Positions 8,262-15,432 of a DNA stretch of 41,755 nucleotides are shown here, piece by piece; position 1 is the first letter of the stretch; each line of letters opens with the position of its first letter. Source of the stretch: a bacterium (GTDB taxonomy: Bacteria; UBP6; JAFGXH01); assembly GCA_027064085.1 (NCBI GenBank), contig JAMOQH010000100.1, forward strand, positions 1 through 41,755, written 5' to 3'. The position numbers and the translations under genes were made by a program. The notes below the pieces were generated by a model. That model did no database searches. It was not told the DNA's origin and saw nothing but the letters and a program-made list of their open reading frames with translations.

Positions 8262-8914
8262 ATTTAGATAAAGATATTGGTTATTATTTTATTACAAACA
8301 ATGAGTTATCTATAAAAGGCAACGAAAATGATGTTAAATTAGCTTGTGAATTAGGCGTAAAAGTAATTCAATATAGAAATAAAAATGCAACTACTAAAGA
8401 ATTATATAATGAAGCACACAAATTAAGACAAATATGTAAAAATCATAATGTGAAATTTTTAGTTAACGATAGAATAGATATTGCAATTGCGGTTGATGCA
8501 GATGGAGTTCATTTAGGGCAAGATGATATGCCTTATCCAGTTGCAAGAAAGCTATTAGGTAGAAAAAAAATAATAGGATTATCTACACATAATATAAAAG
8601 AAGCTCAATTAGCTGAATTTAGCAATGTTGATTATATAGGCGTTGGTGCGATATTTAACACAAGTACAAAAAAAAATGTAACAAAGGCTCAAGGAGTTGA
8701 GTTAATAAAAAACATAAAGAAAATTGTTAATATTCCAATTGTTGCAATTGGTGGAATAAATATGAGTAATTTTAAAGATGTTATTGAAGCTGGAGCAGAT
8801 GGATTTTGTTCTATTTCAGATATTGTGAAGCATGAAGATATGAAAACAAGAATACTTGAAATCAGTAAATACTTAAAACAAGAGAATTCCAAATATAGCT
8901 CCAAAATGAAATAA
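8258..8914 (+). CDS. thiE: Thiamine-phosphate synthase
   Basis: Joins HMP-pyrophosphate and HET-phosphate to make thiamine monophosphate in the cytoplasm. Family motifs appear in order: QYRNKN, NDRIDIAIAVDADGVHLGQDD with the Mg/pyrophosphate-binding Asp residues, GLSTHN, YIGVGAIFNTSTKK (phosphate loop) and VAIGGI. The 218-residue length is normal. The start is the ATG at 8258, 5 bases after AAGGAGA; the earlier ATG at 8234 has no ribosome site. Overlap with the transglycosylase stop is ATGA. No other thi gene and no TPP riboswitch were seen nearby, so it is expressed with a cell-wall gene. The 3' end overlaps the convergent barrel-like gene by 42 bases. Confidence 0.93.
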   Translation: MNLDKDIGYYFITNNELSIKGNENDVKLACELGVKVIQYRNKNATTKELYNEAHKLRQICKNHNVKFLVNDRIDIAIAVDADGVHLGQDDMPYPVARKLLGRKKIIGLSTHNIKEAQLAEFSNVDYIGVGAIFNTSTKKNVTKAQGVELIKNIKKIVNIPIVAIGGINMSNFKDVIEAGADGFCSISDIVKHEDMKTRILEISKYLKQENSKYSSKMK

Positions 8915-9508
8915 ATTTTCTGAACCAGAACCAAATTCTATATTAAATCTTACTGTATTTGCAATTTTGAATCCCAAATAAACATTAAAAGTAATTAAAA
9001 TATCTGTTTCTTCATTACCAATATAATATGTAAGAATGCCAGATGACAGCCCAAAATCAAAATATTGCAACATATAAAATGGAGCAAATCTAAGGTATGG
9101 CTGGAATATTGCTCCAAGATCCTTATTATGATAATTTGAAAGATTTTCAAAAATGCCAAGTTGAGCCCCAACATATAGTATAGGAATTATTCTTGATTCA
9201 AAAAACATTGAATAAGCTTGATATCTTTCTGAATGTTTAAAGTAAAATGAGTCCATCTTAAATCCTAAATGATATTGCTTACTTTTATCAAATAAAAAAT
9301 TATCTAAAGATTTATTTGAATTATTTGCTTTAGCTCTTAATAGGTAATTACACATTTCTGCTTTTTCTTTTGAGTCAAGCCTATAAGAATTGTTAAAAGA
9401 TTTTTGAGAACTTTCGCAATTATTGTAAATTTCTTTATTTAAATCATTTATTTTGTTTGAAAATGCTATAAGTGGGAAAAACAGTAAAAATAATAATAAA
9501 AATCTCAT
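8873..9508 (-). CDS. Exported beta-rich protein, possible outer-membrane barrel
   Basis: A 211-residue protein with signal peptide MRFLLLFLLFFPLIAFSN. The first third of the mature protein is polar and has two Cys residues. The remainder is a series of alternating hydrophobic strands with many aromatic residues (LYVGAQLGIF, FDFGLSSGIL, ITFNVYLGFKI, FNIEFGSGS), ending in Phe. That fits a small 8-10-strand outer-membrane barrel. No family was recognised. It has its own promoter, a weak ribosome site, and a 3' overlap with thiE on the other strand. Confidence 0.65.
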   Translation of the reverse strand: MRFLLLFLLFFPLIAFSNKINDLNKEIYNNCESSQKSFNNSYRLDSKEKAEMCNYLLRAKANNSNKSLDNFLFDKSKQYHLGFKMDSFYFKHSERYQAYSMFFESRIIPILYVGAQLGIFENLSNYHNKDLGAIFQPYLRFAPFYMLQYFDFGLSSGILTYYIGNEETDILITFNVYLGFKIANTVRFNIEFGSGSENLFHFGAIFGILLF

Positions 9509-9537
9509 AAAATACTCATAAAAAATAATAAAACAAT

Positions 9538-9566
9538 ATTTTATCTTATATCTGAAAAACTGTCAA
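9538..9566 (-). promoter_or_regulatory. Promoter of the barrel-like protein gene
   Basis: Reading leftward, consensus TTGACA, a 17-bp spacer and TAAAAT. Confidence 0.6.
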
Positions 9567-9694
9567 ATTATATTTTGATAATGTAAGAGCAAAAAAACTT
9601 TAAGTTATGATATTGAGACCCAAGAAGTAGTTAGATAAAAATATATTTATTTATTTAATGTGTTATAAGAAGTTATCAATTTTGGGCGAAACGA

Positions 9695-9740
9695 AAAAAG
9701 GGGCTACTTCGACTACGCTCAGTAATCGAGGCCCCTTTTT
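9695..9740. terminator. Bidirectional intrinsic terminator of mdh
   Basis: AAAAAGGGGC at 9695-9704 pairs with GCCCCTTTTT at 9731-9740. Inside, TTCGA (9708-9712) can pair with TCGAG (9726-9730). T-runs on either strand allow use in both directions; mdh ends 32 bases away. The loop contains CTTCGACTACGCTCAG. Confidence 0.85.
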
Positions 9741-9771
9741 AATATAATCTAAATTATTCTTAATTCACTAA

Positions 9772-10740
9772 TTAGAAACCTAATTCAGCCATAAAAGCAA
9801 GATTTCCTTTAACAGCATCTAAAGATACCTTTAATGCGGCAGTTTCTTTTTCGTCTAAATCAAAACCAACTACTTCTTCAACACCATTTTCACCAAGAAT
9901 AGCAGGAACACCAATATAGTATCCATCAATACCAAATTCACCAGTTAAGTAAGCCGCAACAGGTAAGATTCTTCTTTGATTTTTTATAATAGCTTCAGTC
10001 ATTGTTATTGCTGCAGATGCAGGAGAATAAAAAGCAGAACCGTTTCCTAATAATCCAACAACTTCACCACCAGCTTTTCTAGTTCTATTAACGATAGCTT
10101 CTAATACTTCAGCAGCTTTAGCTTTATCACCTTTATACTTTCTTTCTAAAAGAGTAGTAACAGGGATACCATTAACATTAGCATAACGAAGTAGAGGAAC
10201 CATAGTATCACCATGACCACCTAAAACCATTGCGTTAACATCTTTAACTGAAACATTAAGTTCCCATGCTAAAAATGCTGAAAATCTAGCTGAATCTAAT
10301 ACACCTGCTTGTCCCATAACTCTATTTTTAGGGAATCCAGAGATTTTTTGAAATAAAGTAACCATGGCATCTAGTGGATTAGAAATAATAATAACTATAG
10401 CATTTGGAGCATTATCTCTTACACCATTTGCAACAGCAGTCATAATTTTTGCATTTACAGACATTAAGTCTGATCTATCCATACCTGGTTTTCTAGGTAA
10501 TCCAGCAGTAACGATAACAACATCAGCATCTTTAATAGCTGAATAATCATTAGAACCAACTAAACTACTATCAAAACCATCAATTCTAGCTGCTTCAGCT
10601 ATATCTAAAAGTTTACCTTGAGGTAAATTTTCTTTAATATCAACCATAACAACATCACCTAACTCTCTCATAGCTGCAAGTTGAGCTAATACTCCACCAA
10701 TCTGTCCACCACCAACTAATGCAATTTTCTTAAGTCCCAT
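9772..10740 (-). CDS. mdh: Malate dehydrogenase (LDH-like type)
   Basis: NAD-dependent interconversion of malate and oxaloacetate in the citric acid cycle, cytoplasmic. Seen: the Rossmann glycines ALVGGGQIG, the coenzyme Asp in [14 protein letters not shown] with the Arg pair that selects malate over lactate, SNPLDAM, DSARF, and [10 protein letters not shown] with the catalytic His. The length (322) is standard. The start is the second ATG (10740), 5 bases after AGGAGG; the first ATG (10743) is only 2 bases away from it. A bidirectional terminator follows, so it is probably monocistronic. Confidence 0.95.
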   Translation of the reverse strand: MGLKKIALVGGGQIGGVLAQLAAMRELGDVVMVDIKENLPQGKLLDIAEAARIDGFDSSLVGSNDYSAIKDADVVIVTAGLPRKPGMDRSDLMSVNAKIMTAVANGVRDNAPNAIVIIISNPLDAMVTLFQKISGFPKNRVMGQAGVLDSARFSAFLAWELNVSVKDVNAMVLGGHGDTMVPLLRYANVNGIPVTTLLERKYKGDKAKAAEVLEAIVNRTRKAGGEVVGLLGNGSAFYSPASAAITMTEAIIKNQRRILPVAAYLTGEFGIDGYYIGVPAILGENGVEEVVGFDLDEKETAALKVSLDAVKGNLAFMAELGF

Positions 10741-10760
10741 CATTTCCTCCTAATAAATAC

Positions 10761-10777
10761 TTTGATAAATCATCAAA
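10761..10777. promoter_or_regulatory. FNR-like dyad in the mdh leader
   Basis: TTTGAT-N5-ATCAAA is a perfect dyad about 20 bases upstream of the mdh ATG. The half-sites resemble FNR boxes, but the spacing is five rather than four, so binding is uncertain. Confidence 0.3.
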
Positions 10778-10828
10778 TCAAAAAATATAAATAGGATATG
10801 CAATTCACATATTCTATATTTCAGAAAG

Positions 10829-10857
10829 AGATTACAAAAGTTAAGTTTATCTGTCAA
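10829..10857 (-). promoter_or_regulatory. Possible promoter of mdh
   Basis: Reading leftward, a consensus TTGACA is followed after 17 bp by a poor -10 (TAATCT). No better -10 was found at acceptable spacing. Confidence 0.3.
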
Positions 10858-10872
10858 GTTAATTCAATTTTT

Positions 10873-10921
10873 TTATTAGTTTTTTTTTCTTTTTATTTTT
10901 TTTAATAAGAAAAACTAATAA
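10873..10921. repeat. 12-bp perfect inverted repeat between arfB and mdh
   Basis: TTATTAGTTTTT (10873-10884) and AAAAACTAATAA (10910-10921) are exact inverse copies around a T-rich loop. The stem has almost no G+C and lacks a clear U-run, so terminator function is doubtful. Confidence 0.55.
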
Positions 10922-10979
10922 TAAGCCCATGTTATTTTATATATTAACTAATTTCATTTAAACTTATCCTTCTGAATAA

Positions 10980-11396
10980 TTAGTCCTCATAGTTTTTTCT
11001 ACGAGATTTTTTTAATTCTCCCCTATTTTTTTTATTATCTAATCGTTTCTTAACAGAATTTTTTGATGGTTTTGTTGCTTTTCGTTTTTTTATGATTATC
11101 ATTGACTTTAAAATTAATTCTTTTAATCTTTTAAATGCTGCCTCTTTATTTCTTACAAGAGAACGAGTTTCCTGTGATTTAATTATAATTTCTCCACTTG
11201 GAGTAATTCTATTATCTTTCATCTTCAATAGTTTTACTTTTACCCAATCGGGTAAAGAAGATTTTTTTATATTGAATCTAAGATGAACAGCGGAACTCGT
11301 TTTATTTACATGTTGTCCACCAGGACCCTCTGCTCTGATTGCTGAAATTTCTATTTCATTTAAAGGTATTGATATTTTATCATTTATAATTAACAT
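10980..11396 (-). CDS. arfB: Alternative ribosome-rescue peptidyl-tRNA hydrolase ArfB (YaeJ)
   Basis: Releases peptides from ribosomes stalled on non-stop mRNA by hydrolysing peptidyl-tRNA. The 138-residue protein has the class I release-factor catalytic loop AEGPGGQHVNKTSSAVHLRF with GGQ at residues 26-28. It also has the Lys/Arg-rich C-terminal tail (KKRKATKPSKNSVKKRLDNK) that ArfB inserts into the empty mRNA channel. It lacks the codon-recognition domains of RF1/RF2. The start ATG follows GGAG by 4 bases. It has its own promoter overlapping a small dyad. No mature release factor gene is in the window. Confidence 0.9.
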   Translation of the reverse strand: MLIINDKISIPLNEIEISAIRAEGPGGQHVNKTSSAVHLRFNIKKSSLPDWVKVKLLKMKDNRITPSGEIIIKSQETRSLVRNKEAAFKRLKELILKSMIIIKKRKATKPSKNSVKKRLDNKKNRGELKKSRRKNYED

Positions 11397-11416
11397 AAAA
11401 CTCCAATAAAGAATAG

Positions 11417-11450
11417 TATGATTTTATCATATTTATATTAAATAAATCAA
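11417..11450 (-). promoter_or_regulatory. Promoter of arfB with overlapping dyad
   Basis: Reading leftward, TTGATT, 18 bp, then an extended -10 TGATAAAAT. The -10 sits inside the perfect dyad TATGAT-N3-ATCATA (11417-11431), a possible repressor site. Confidence 0.5.
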
Positions 11451-11495
11451 TTTACAAATGGAGTAAAAAAATTAAAAGGGTTTAAAACGACTAAA

Positions 11496-11524
11496 TTAAC
11501 ATTTAATTGCAATCTCAATATAAT
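11496..11524 (+). promoter_or_regulatory. Promoter of fba
   Basis: TTAACA and TATAAT with a 17-bp spacer, 11 of 12 consensus positions. A leader of about 45 bases carries AGGAG. Confidence 0.7.
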
Positions 11525-11575
11525 TATAGTATAAGAATGTAAAGGTGTTTATTTATTTATTATTTAGGAGTCATT

Positions 11576-12538
11576 ATGATTAGTTATAAAGATTTAGGCT
11601 TGGTTAATTCAAAAGAAATTTTCAAAAAAGCCTTTGAAGGTCAATATGCAATTCCTGCATATAACTTTAATAATTTAGAACAAATGCAAGCTATAGTAAA
11701 GGCTTGTGTTGAAAGTAGTTCACCTGTAATAATGCAAGTATCAAAGGGTGCAAGAAATTATGCAAATGAAACTTTACTTAGATATATGGCTCAAGGTGCT
11801 GTTGAATATGCAAAAGAATTGGGTAAAAACATCCCTATAGTGCTTCATTTAGACCATGGAGATAGTTTTGAAACTGCAAAATCATGTATTGATTCAGGTT
11901 TTAGCTCTGTTATGATAGATGGTTCTCATTTACCTTATGAAGAAAATGTTGCTTTAACTAAAAAAGTAGTTGAATATGCTCATAAATATGATGTTACAGT
12001 AGAAGGCGAATTAGGTGTCTTAGCTGGAATAGAAGATGAAATATCTCATGAAAAGTCTAATTATACAAGGCCAGAAGAAGTAGAAGATTTTGTTAAAAAA
12101 ACAGGTGTTGATTCTCTTGCTATTTCAATTGGAACAAGCCATGGAGCATTTAAATTTAAGCCAGGTGAAGATATTCAGTTAAGATTTGATATTCTTGAAG
12201 AAATAGAAAAGAAAATACCAGGATTTCCTATTGTTTTACATGGGGCATCTTCTGTAGTGCAAGAATATGTTAAAATTATCAATGATAATGGTGGAGAACT
12301 TAAAGATGCTTTAGGCGTTCCTGAAGAACAACTCCGTAAAGCTGCAAAATCTGCTGTTTGTAAAATTAATATTGATTCTGATGGTCGTCTTGCTATGACC
12401 GCAATGGTTAGAAAAGTATTAACTGAAAATAAAGGTGAATTTGACCCTCGTAAATACTTAGGAAAAGGTAGAGATGAGTTAGTTAAATTAATTAAGCATA
12501 AAAATGAGCATGTTTTAGGTAGTGCAAATAGAGCTTAA
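11576..12538 (+). CDS. fba: Class II fructose-bisphosphate aldolase
   Basis: Zinc enzyme of glycolysis and gluconeogenesis that splits fructose-1,6-bisphosphate into dihydroxyacetone phosphate and glyceraldehyde-3-phosphate. Seen: HLDHGD with catalytic Asp93 and zinc ligand His94, VEGELG, SIGTSHGAFKF with a zinc His, and VLHGASS with the third zinc His and the phosphate-binding residues. KINIDSD near the C-terminus is also standard. The 320-residue length fits. AGGAG precedes the ATG by 5 bases. The stop codon overlaps the stop of the convergent CDF gene by 3 bases (TTAA). High expression is expected from the strong promoter. Confidence 0.95.
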   Translation: MISYKDLGLVNSKEIFKKAFEGQYAIPAYNFNNLEQMQAIVKACVESSSPVIMQVSKGARNYANETLLRYMAQGAVEYAKELGKNIPIVLHLDHGDSFETAKSCIDSGFSSVMIDGSHLPYEENVALTKKVVEYAHKYDVTVEGELGVLAGIEDEISHEKSNYTRPEEVEDFVKKTGVDSLAISIGTSHGAFKFKPGEDIQLRFDILEEIEKKIPGFPIVLHGASSVVQEYVKIINDNGGELKDALGVPEEQLRKAAKSAVCKINIDSDGRLAMTAMVRKVLTENKGEFDPRKYLGKGRDELVKLIKHKNEHVLGSANRA

Positions 12539-13425
12539 TGTTCTTTTTCTGGGTCGTAAGGGTCAACATGTACAATTACATGTATTGCATTAGATAATTC
12601 TTTTTGTATCACATTTTTAACATCTTTAGATAGTTCATGAGCATCGTACAATCTCATATCAGGATTAACCTCTATATCTATTTCTATTTTATAAAAAACT
12701 CCAGATTTGATAATTCTAAAGTGATGAAAAGTTTCTATTCCACTAATTTCTAATATTTTTTTAGATATAATCTCCTTTTCTTCTACCTCAATAACTGTAT
12801 CAATAAGTTCTAGATACGCATCTTTACCTATTTCATATGCAGCATGTAGTATCATTAAAATCACAATAAAGGAGGCAATAATTTCGCCGTATTTAAATGG
12901 AGTAAATATAATTAAGATTAAACCTATTAGTGCCGCAACCGAGGATAAAGCATCAGATCTATGATGATGTGCATTTGCAATAAGTAAATCAGATTTTATT
13001 TCTTTGCCTTTAATTAAGGTATATCTATAAAGTCCTTCTTTTATCAAAATTGAAAAAATTGCAATAAAAATTGTAAACTTTGCAGGAGTAACAGCACTAG
13101 GGTTATTTATTCTTGATATATTATCTTTAAAAAGGAAAAAAACAACCATAAATAACACCATTGAAATCATTAATGTTGCAATTGTTTCTACCTTTCCATA
13201 TCCATAAGGGTGATCATCATCAGGAGGTTGGTTAGCAACTTTTACTATAAAAAAAGTTGCTAAATCTGTAACTAAATCAGATAAAGAATGTATTCCATCT
13301 AAAAATATAACTTGAGATTTTCCTAAAAGACCGAATACAATTTTTAAAGTACTAAGAATTCCATCAACAAGAATACTTATTAATGAAACCTTCTTACTCA
13401 CTACATAATATTGATTATTTTCCAT
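12535..13425 (-). CDS. Cation diffusion facilitator metal exporter
   Basis: Six-helix inner-membrane antiporter that exports divalent metals in exchange for protons. Seen: FLDGIHSLSD in helix 2 with His46 and Asp50, the DDDHPYGYGKVE loop, and helix 5 HHHRSD with His154 and Asp158. A cytoplasmic ferredoxin-like domain (about residues 205-296) has His residues near the C-terminus (AIHVIVHVDPYDP). HxxxD in both transport helices is typical of zinc-type members, rather than the DxxxD of manganese members, so zinc or iron export is the best guess. The length (296) is normal. AAGGA precedes the ATG. It is divergent from the HD-GYP gene. Confidence 0.9.
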   Translation of the reverse strand: MENNQYYVVSKKVSLISILVDGILSTLKIVFGLLGKSQVIFLDGIHSLSDLVTDLATFFIVKVANQPPDDDHPYGYGKVETIATLMISMVLFMVVFFLFKDNISRINNPSAVTPAKFTIFIAIFSILIKEGLYRYTLIKGKEIKSDLLIANAHHHRSDALSSVAALIGLILIIFTPFKYGEIIASFIVILMILHAAYEIGKDAYLELIDTVIEVEEKEIISKKILEISGIETFHHFRIIKSGVFYKIEIDIEVNPDMRLYDAHELSKDVKNVIQKELSNAIHVIVHVDPYDPEKEH

Positions 13426-13445
13426 TATTTTCCTTCAAATAAATA

Positions 13446-13474
13446 ATTTATATTATAAAACTTGTAAACTGTCA
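13446..13474 (-). promoter_or_regulatory. Promoter of the CDF exporter gene
   Basis: Reading leftward, consensus TTGACA, a 17-bp spacer and TATAAA. Confidence 0.65.
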
Positions 13475-13559
13475 ATGATGATTATTTAAATATTTTAAAA
13501 CCTAGCACATCTATAAATACTTCGATTTCATAATATTTAAATCTTAAATAATAAAAATT

Positions 13560-13587
13560 TTGATATATTCATAAAATTAGGTATAAT
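13560..13587 (+). promoter_or_regulatory. Promoter of the GAF/HD-GYP gene
   Basis: TTGATA, 16 bp, TATAAT. The leader is about 20 bases with only a weak TAGGT ribosome site. Confidence 0.6.
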
Positions 13588-13611
13588 GTAGTATATTTAA
13601 TTAGGTTTGAA

Positions 13612-14700
13612 ATGGAAAAATTAAGATTGTTACTAAAGATATCATCAGAAATGACAAAAGATAGAGATATCAGAAAAATATTAACCAAACTTACAAGTAT
13701 CACTAAACAGCTTTTAGAAGCAGATAGATGTAGCATATTTTTAAATGATGAAAAAACTCAGGAATTATGGACAATAGTAGCTGATGGAGTTAAAGAAATA
13801 AGGTTTCCAAATGATAAAGGTATTGCCGGAGAAGTATTTCAAACTAAATGGAGTCTAAATATAAAAAATGCTTATGATTATCCTAAATTTAACAAAGAAA
13901 TAGATAAAAAAACAGGTTATTATACAAAAAATATACTTGCGGTTCCTTTAGTAAATCATTTAGGGGATACTATAGGTGTTTTTCAGGTTATAAATAAATT
14001 GACCGCAGACACATTTACAAAATCTGATTTTGAATTACTAGATCATTTAGCTATGTATGCTGCTTCAAATATTGAAAATGTAATTTTATATGAAAAGCTT
14101 AGAAAAGCTCAAGAAGATGTTATCTATAAGTTATCTCATGCCACTGCCTATAAAGACCCCGAAACTAAAAATCATATCATTAGAGTTGGTTTATATTCAG
14201 CTGTAATCGCAAAAGCGTTAGGTTGGCGTGATGATAAAGTTGAGTTAATTAAATTAGCCGCACCAATGCATGATATCGGTAAAGTTGGTATTCCAGATAA
14301 AATTTTAAATAAGCCCGATAAGTTAACTGATGATGAATTTGAAATAATGAAAAAACATACCGAATATGGTTATGATATTCTGCATGGTGGAGATAGTGAA
14401 CTGTCAAAACTGGCTGCAATCATTTCTTTGGAGCATCATGAGAAATGGGACGGAAGTGGTTATCCTAATCATAAAAAAGCTAAAGAAATATCTCTTGAAG
14501 CTAGGATTACAACAGTAAGTGATGTTTTTGATGCTTTAACATCAGAGAGGCCATATAAAAAAGCTTGGAGTATTGAAGATACAATGAAAGAACTTCAAAG
14601 AACAGCTGGAAGTCATTTTGACCCTGAAATAGTTAAGTTATTTGAAAGAAATATTGATAAAATATTGGAAATTAAAAAAGAATATTATGATGAGCATTGA
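13612..14700 (+). CDS. GAF-domain HD-GYP cyclic-di-GMP phosphodiesterase
   Basis: Soluble 362-residue regulator. Residues about 1-155 form a GAF domain (LLEADRCSIFLND, GIAGEVF, NILAVPL, GVFQVINK), which binds a small ligand. Residues about 165-360 form an HD-GYP domain that hydrolyses c-di-GMP. The metal-binding HD is at His220-Asp221 in HDIGKVGIPD; HHEKWDGSGYP begins at His275 and holds the GYP signature; RITTVSDVFDALTSERPYK follows. All catalytic residues are present, so it is likely active. There is no receiver or membrane segment, so the signal is cytoplasmic. No diguanylate cyclase lies in the window. The downstream thioredoxin gene has its own promoter beginning at the end of this gene. 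Confidence 0.93.
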   Translation: MEKLRLLLKISSEMTKDRDIRKILTKLTSITKQLLEADRCSIFLNDEKTQELWTIVADGVKEIRFPNDKGIAGEVFQTKWSLNIKNAYDYPKFNKEIDKKTGYYTKNILAVPLVNHLGDTIGVFQVINKLTADTFTKSDFELLDHLAMYAASNIENVILYEKLRKAQEDVIYKLSHATAYKDPETKNHIIRVGLYSAVIAKALGWRDDKVELIKLAAPMHDIGKVGIPDKILNKPDKLTDDEFEIMKKHTEYGYDILHGGDSELSKLAAIISLEHHEKWDGSGYPNHKKAKEISLEARITTVSDVFDALTSERPYKKAWSIEDTMKELQRTAGSHFDPEIVKLFERNIDKILEIKKEYYDEH

Positions 14701-14724
14701 TTTTTTCTATTTGAATCTTATAAT
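14697..14724 (+). promoter_or_regulatory. Promoter of the thioredoxin-like gene
   Basis: TTGATT overlaps the preceding stop codon; TATAAT follows after 16 bp. Confidence 0.55.
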
Positions 14725-14747
14725 AGACTAGTTTTGTGGAGATTCAA

Positions 14748-15284
14748 ATGGAAGAAAATAAAAATCAAGTTAAACAAAGTAATATAAAAAAATATGTAAA
14801 CTTCTTGTTTTATATTGTTATTATTGTAGTTGCAGTTGCATATTTTTTAAATAATATGCCTAAAAAAGGACCTGCATATTTTTTTCAAACAACAAACATA
14901 AGAAACGAAAAAGTTGATTTAAATCAATATAAGGGTAGAGTTATTTTGCTAGATTTCTGGGGAGTATGGTGCCCACCATGTAGAAAGATGTTACCTATCT
15001 TGGAAGAATTAAATACAGAATATAAAGCAAAAGGAGTATCGATAATAGGGGTTCATGTTGTAAGTGGCTTTAGAGGTAATCAATTTACACAAAAATTTGC
15101 TAAAAACTATAAACTAAAATATCCAATTTGGGTTTCAACTAGAAATATTGAGCAAAGATATCAAGTAAAATCATACCCTACAATGATAATAATAGATAAA
15201 AAAGGTCAAATAAGGAATGTTGTAGTAGGTACTCAATCTAAAAGAAAATTAAAAAAGATTTTTGATACTTTGCTTGCTGAATAA
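14748..15284 (+). CDS. Membrane-anchored TlpA/ResA-like thioredoxin
   Basis: Periplasm-facing thiol-disulfide oxidoreductase of 178 residues. A single N-terminal membrane segment (about residues 16-37, FLFYIVIIVVAVAYFL) anchors it. The thioredoxin fold follows, with active site WCPPC (Cys75 and Cys78) and the cis-Pro in YPTMIIID. The CPPC motif and the anchor match TlpA/ResA/CcmG proteins, which reduce apocytochrome c cysteines or other periplasmic disulfides. Since two multiheme cytochromes are encoded about 15 kb away, a role in cytochrome c maturation is plausible but not shown. The start is the ATG at 14748, 5 bases after GGAGA; a GTG 12 bases upstream lies within the ribosome site. Confidence 0.87.
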   Translation: MEENKNQVKQSNIKKYVNFLFYIVIIVVAVAYFLNNMPKKGPAYFFQTTNIRNEKVDLNQYKGRVILLDFWGVWCPPCRKMLPILEELNTEYKAKGVSIIGVHVVSGFRGNQFTQKFAKNYKLKYPIWVSTRNIEQRYQVKSYPTMIIIDKKGQIRNVVVGTQSKRKLKKIFDTLLAE

Positions 15285-15312
15285 AATATTAAATAAGTTA
15301 AATTACTCGTAA

Positions 15313-15333
15313 AGATGTAGCATTGCTACATCT
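15313..15333 (+). terminator. Possible terminator after the thioredoxin-like gene
   Basis: Perfect 9-bp stem AGATGTAGC / GCTACATCT with a 3-base loop. It is followed by only a weak U-tract (ATTTACA). Confidence 0.45.
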
Positions 15334-15371
15334 ATTTACAATTGGAGAAAATAAAAAATAAAAAAATAAAC

Positions 15372-15401
15372 TTTACAAAATAAATTTAGATATTATATAC
15401 T
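15372..15401 (+). promoter_or_regulatory. Promoter of the DHH phosphoesterase gene
   Basis: TTTACA, 18 bp, TATACT, with GGAG just before the ATG. Confidence 0.5.
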
Positions 15402-15432
15402 CAAAACTCCTATAACATACCTTGGAGTTATA

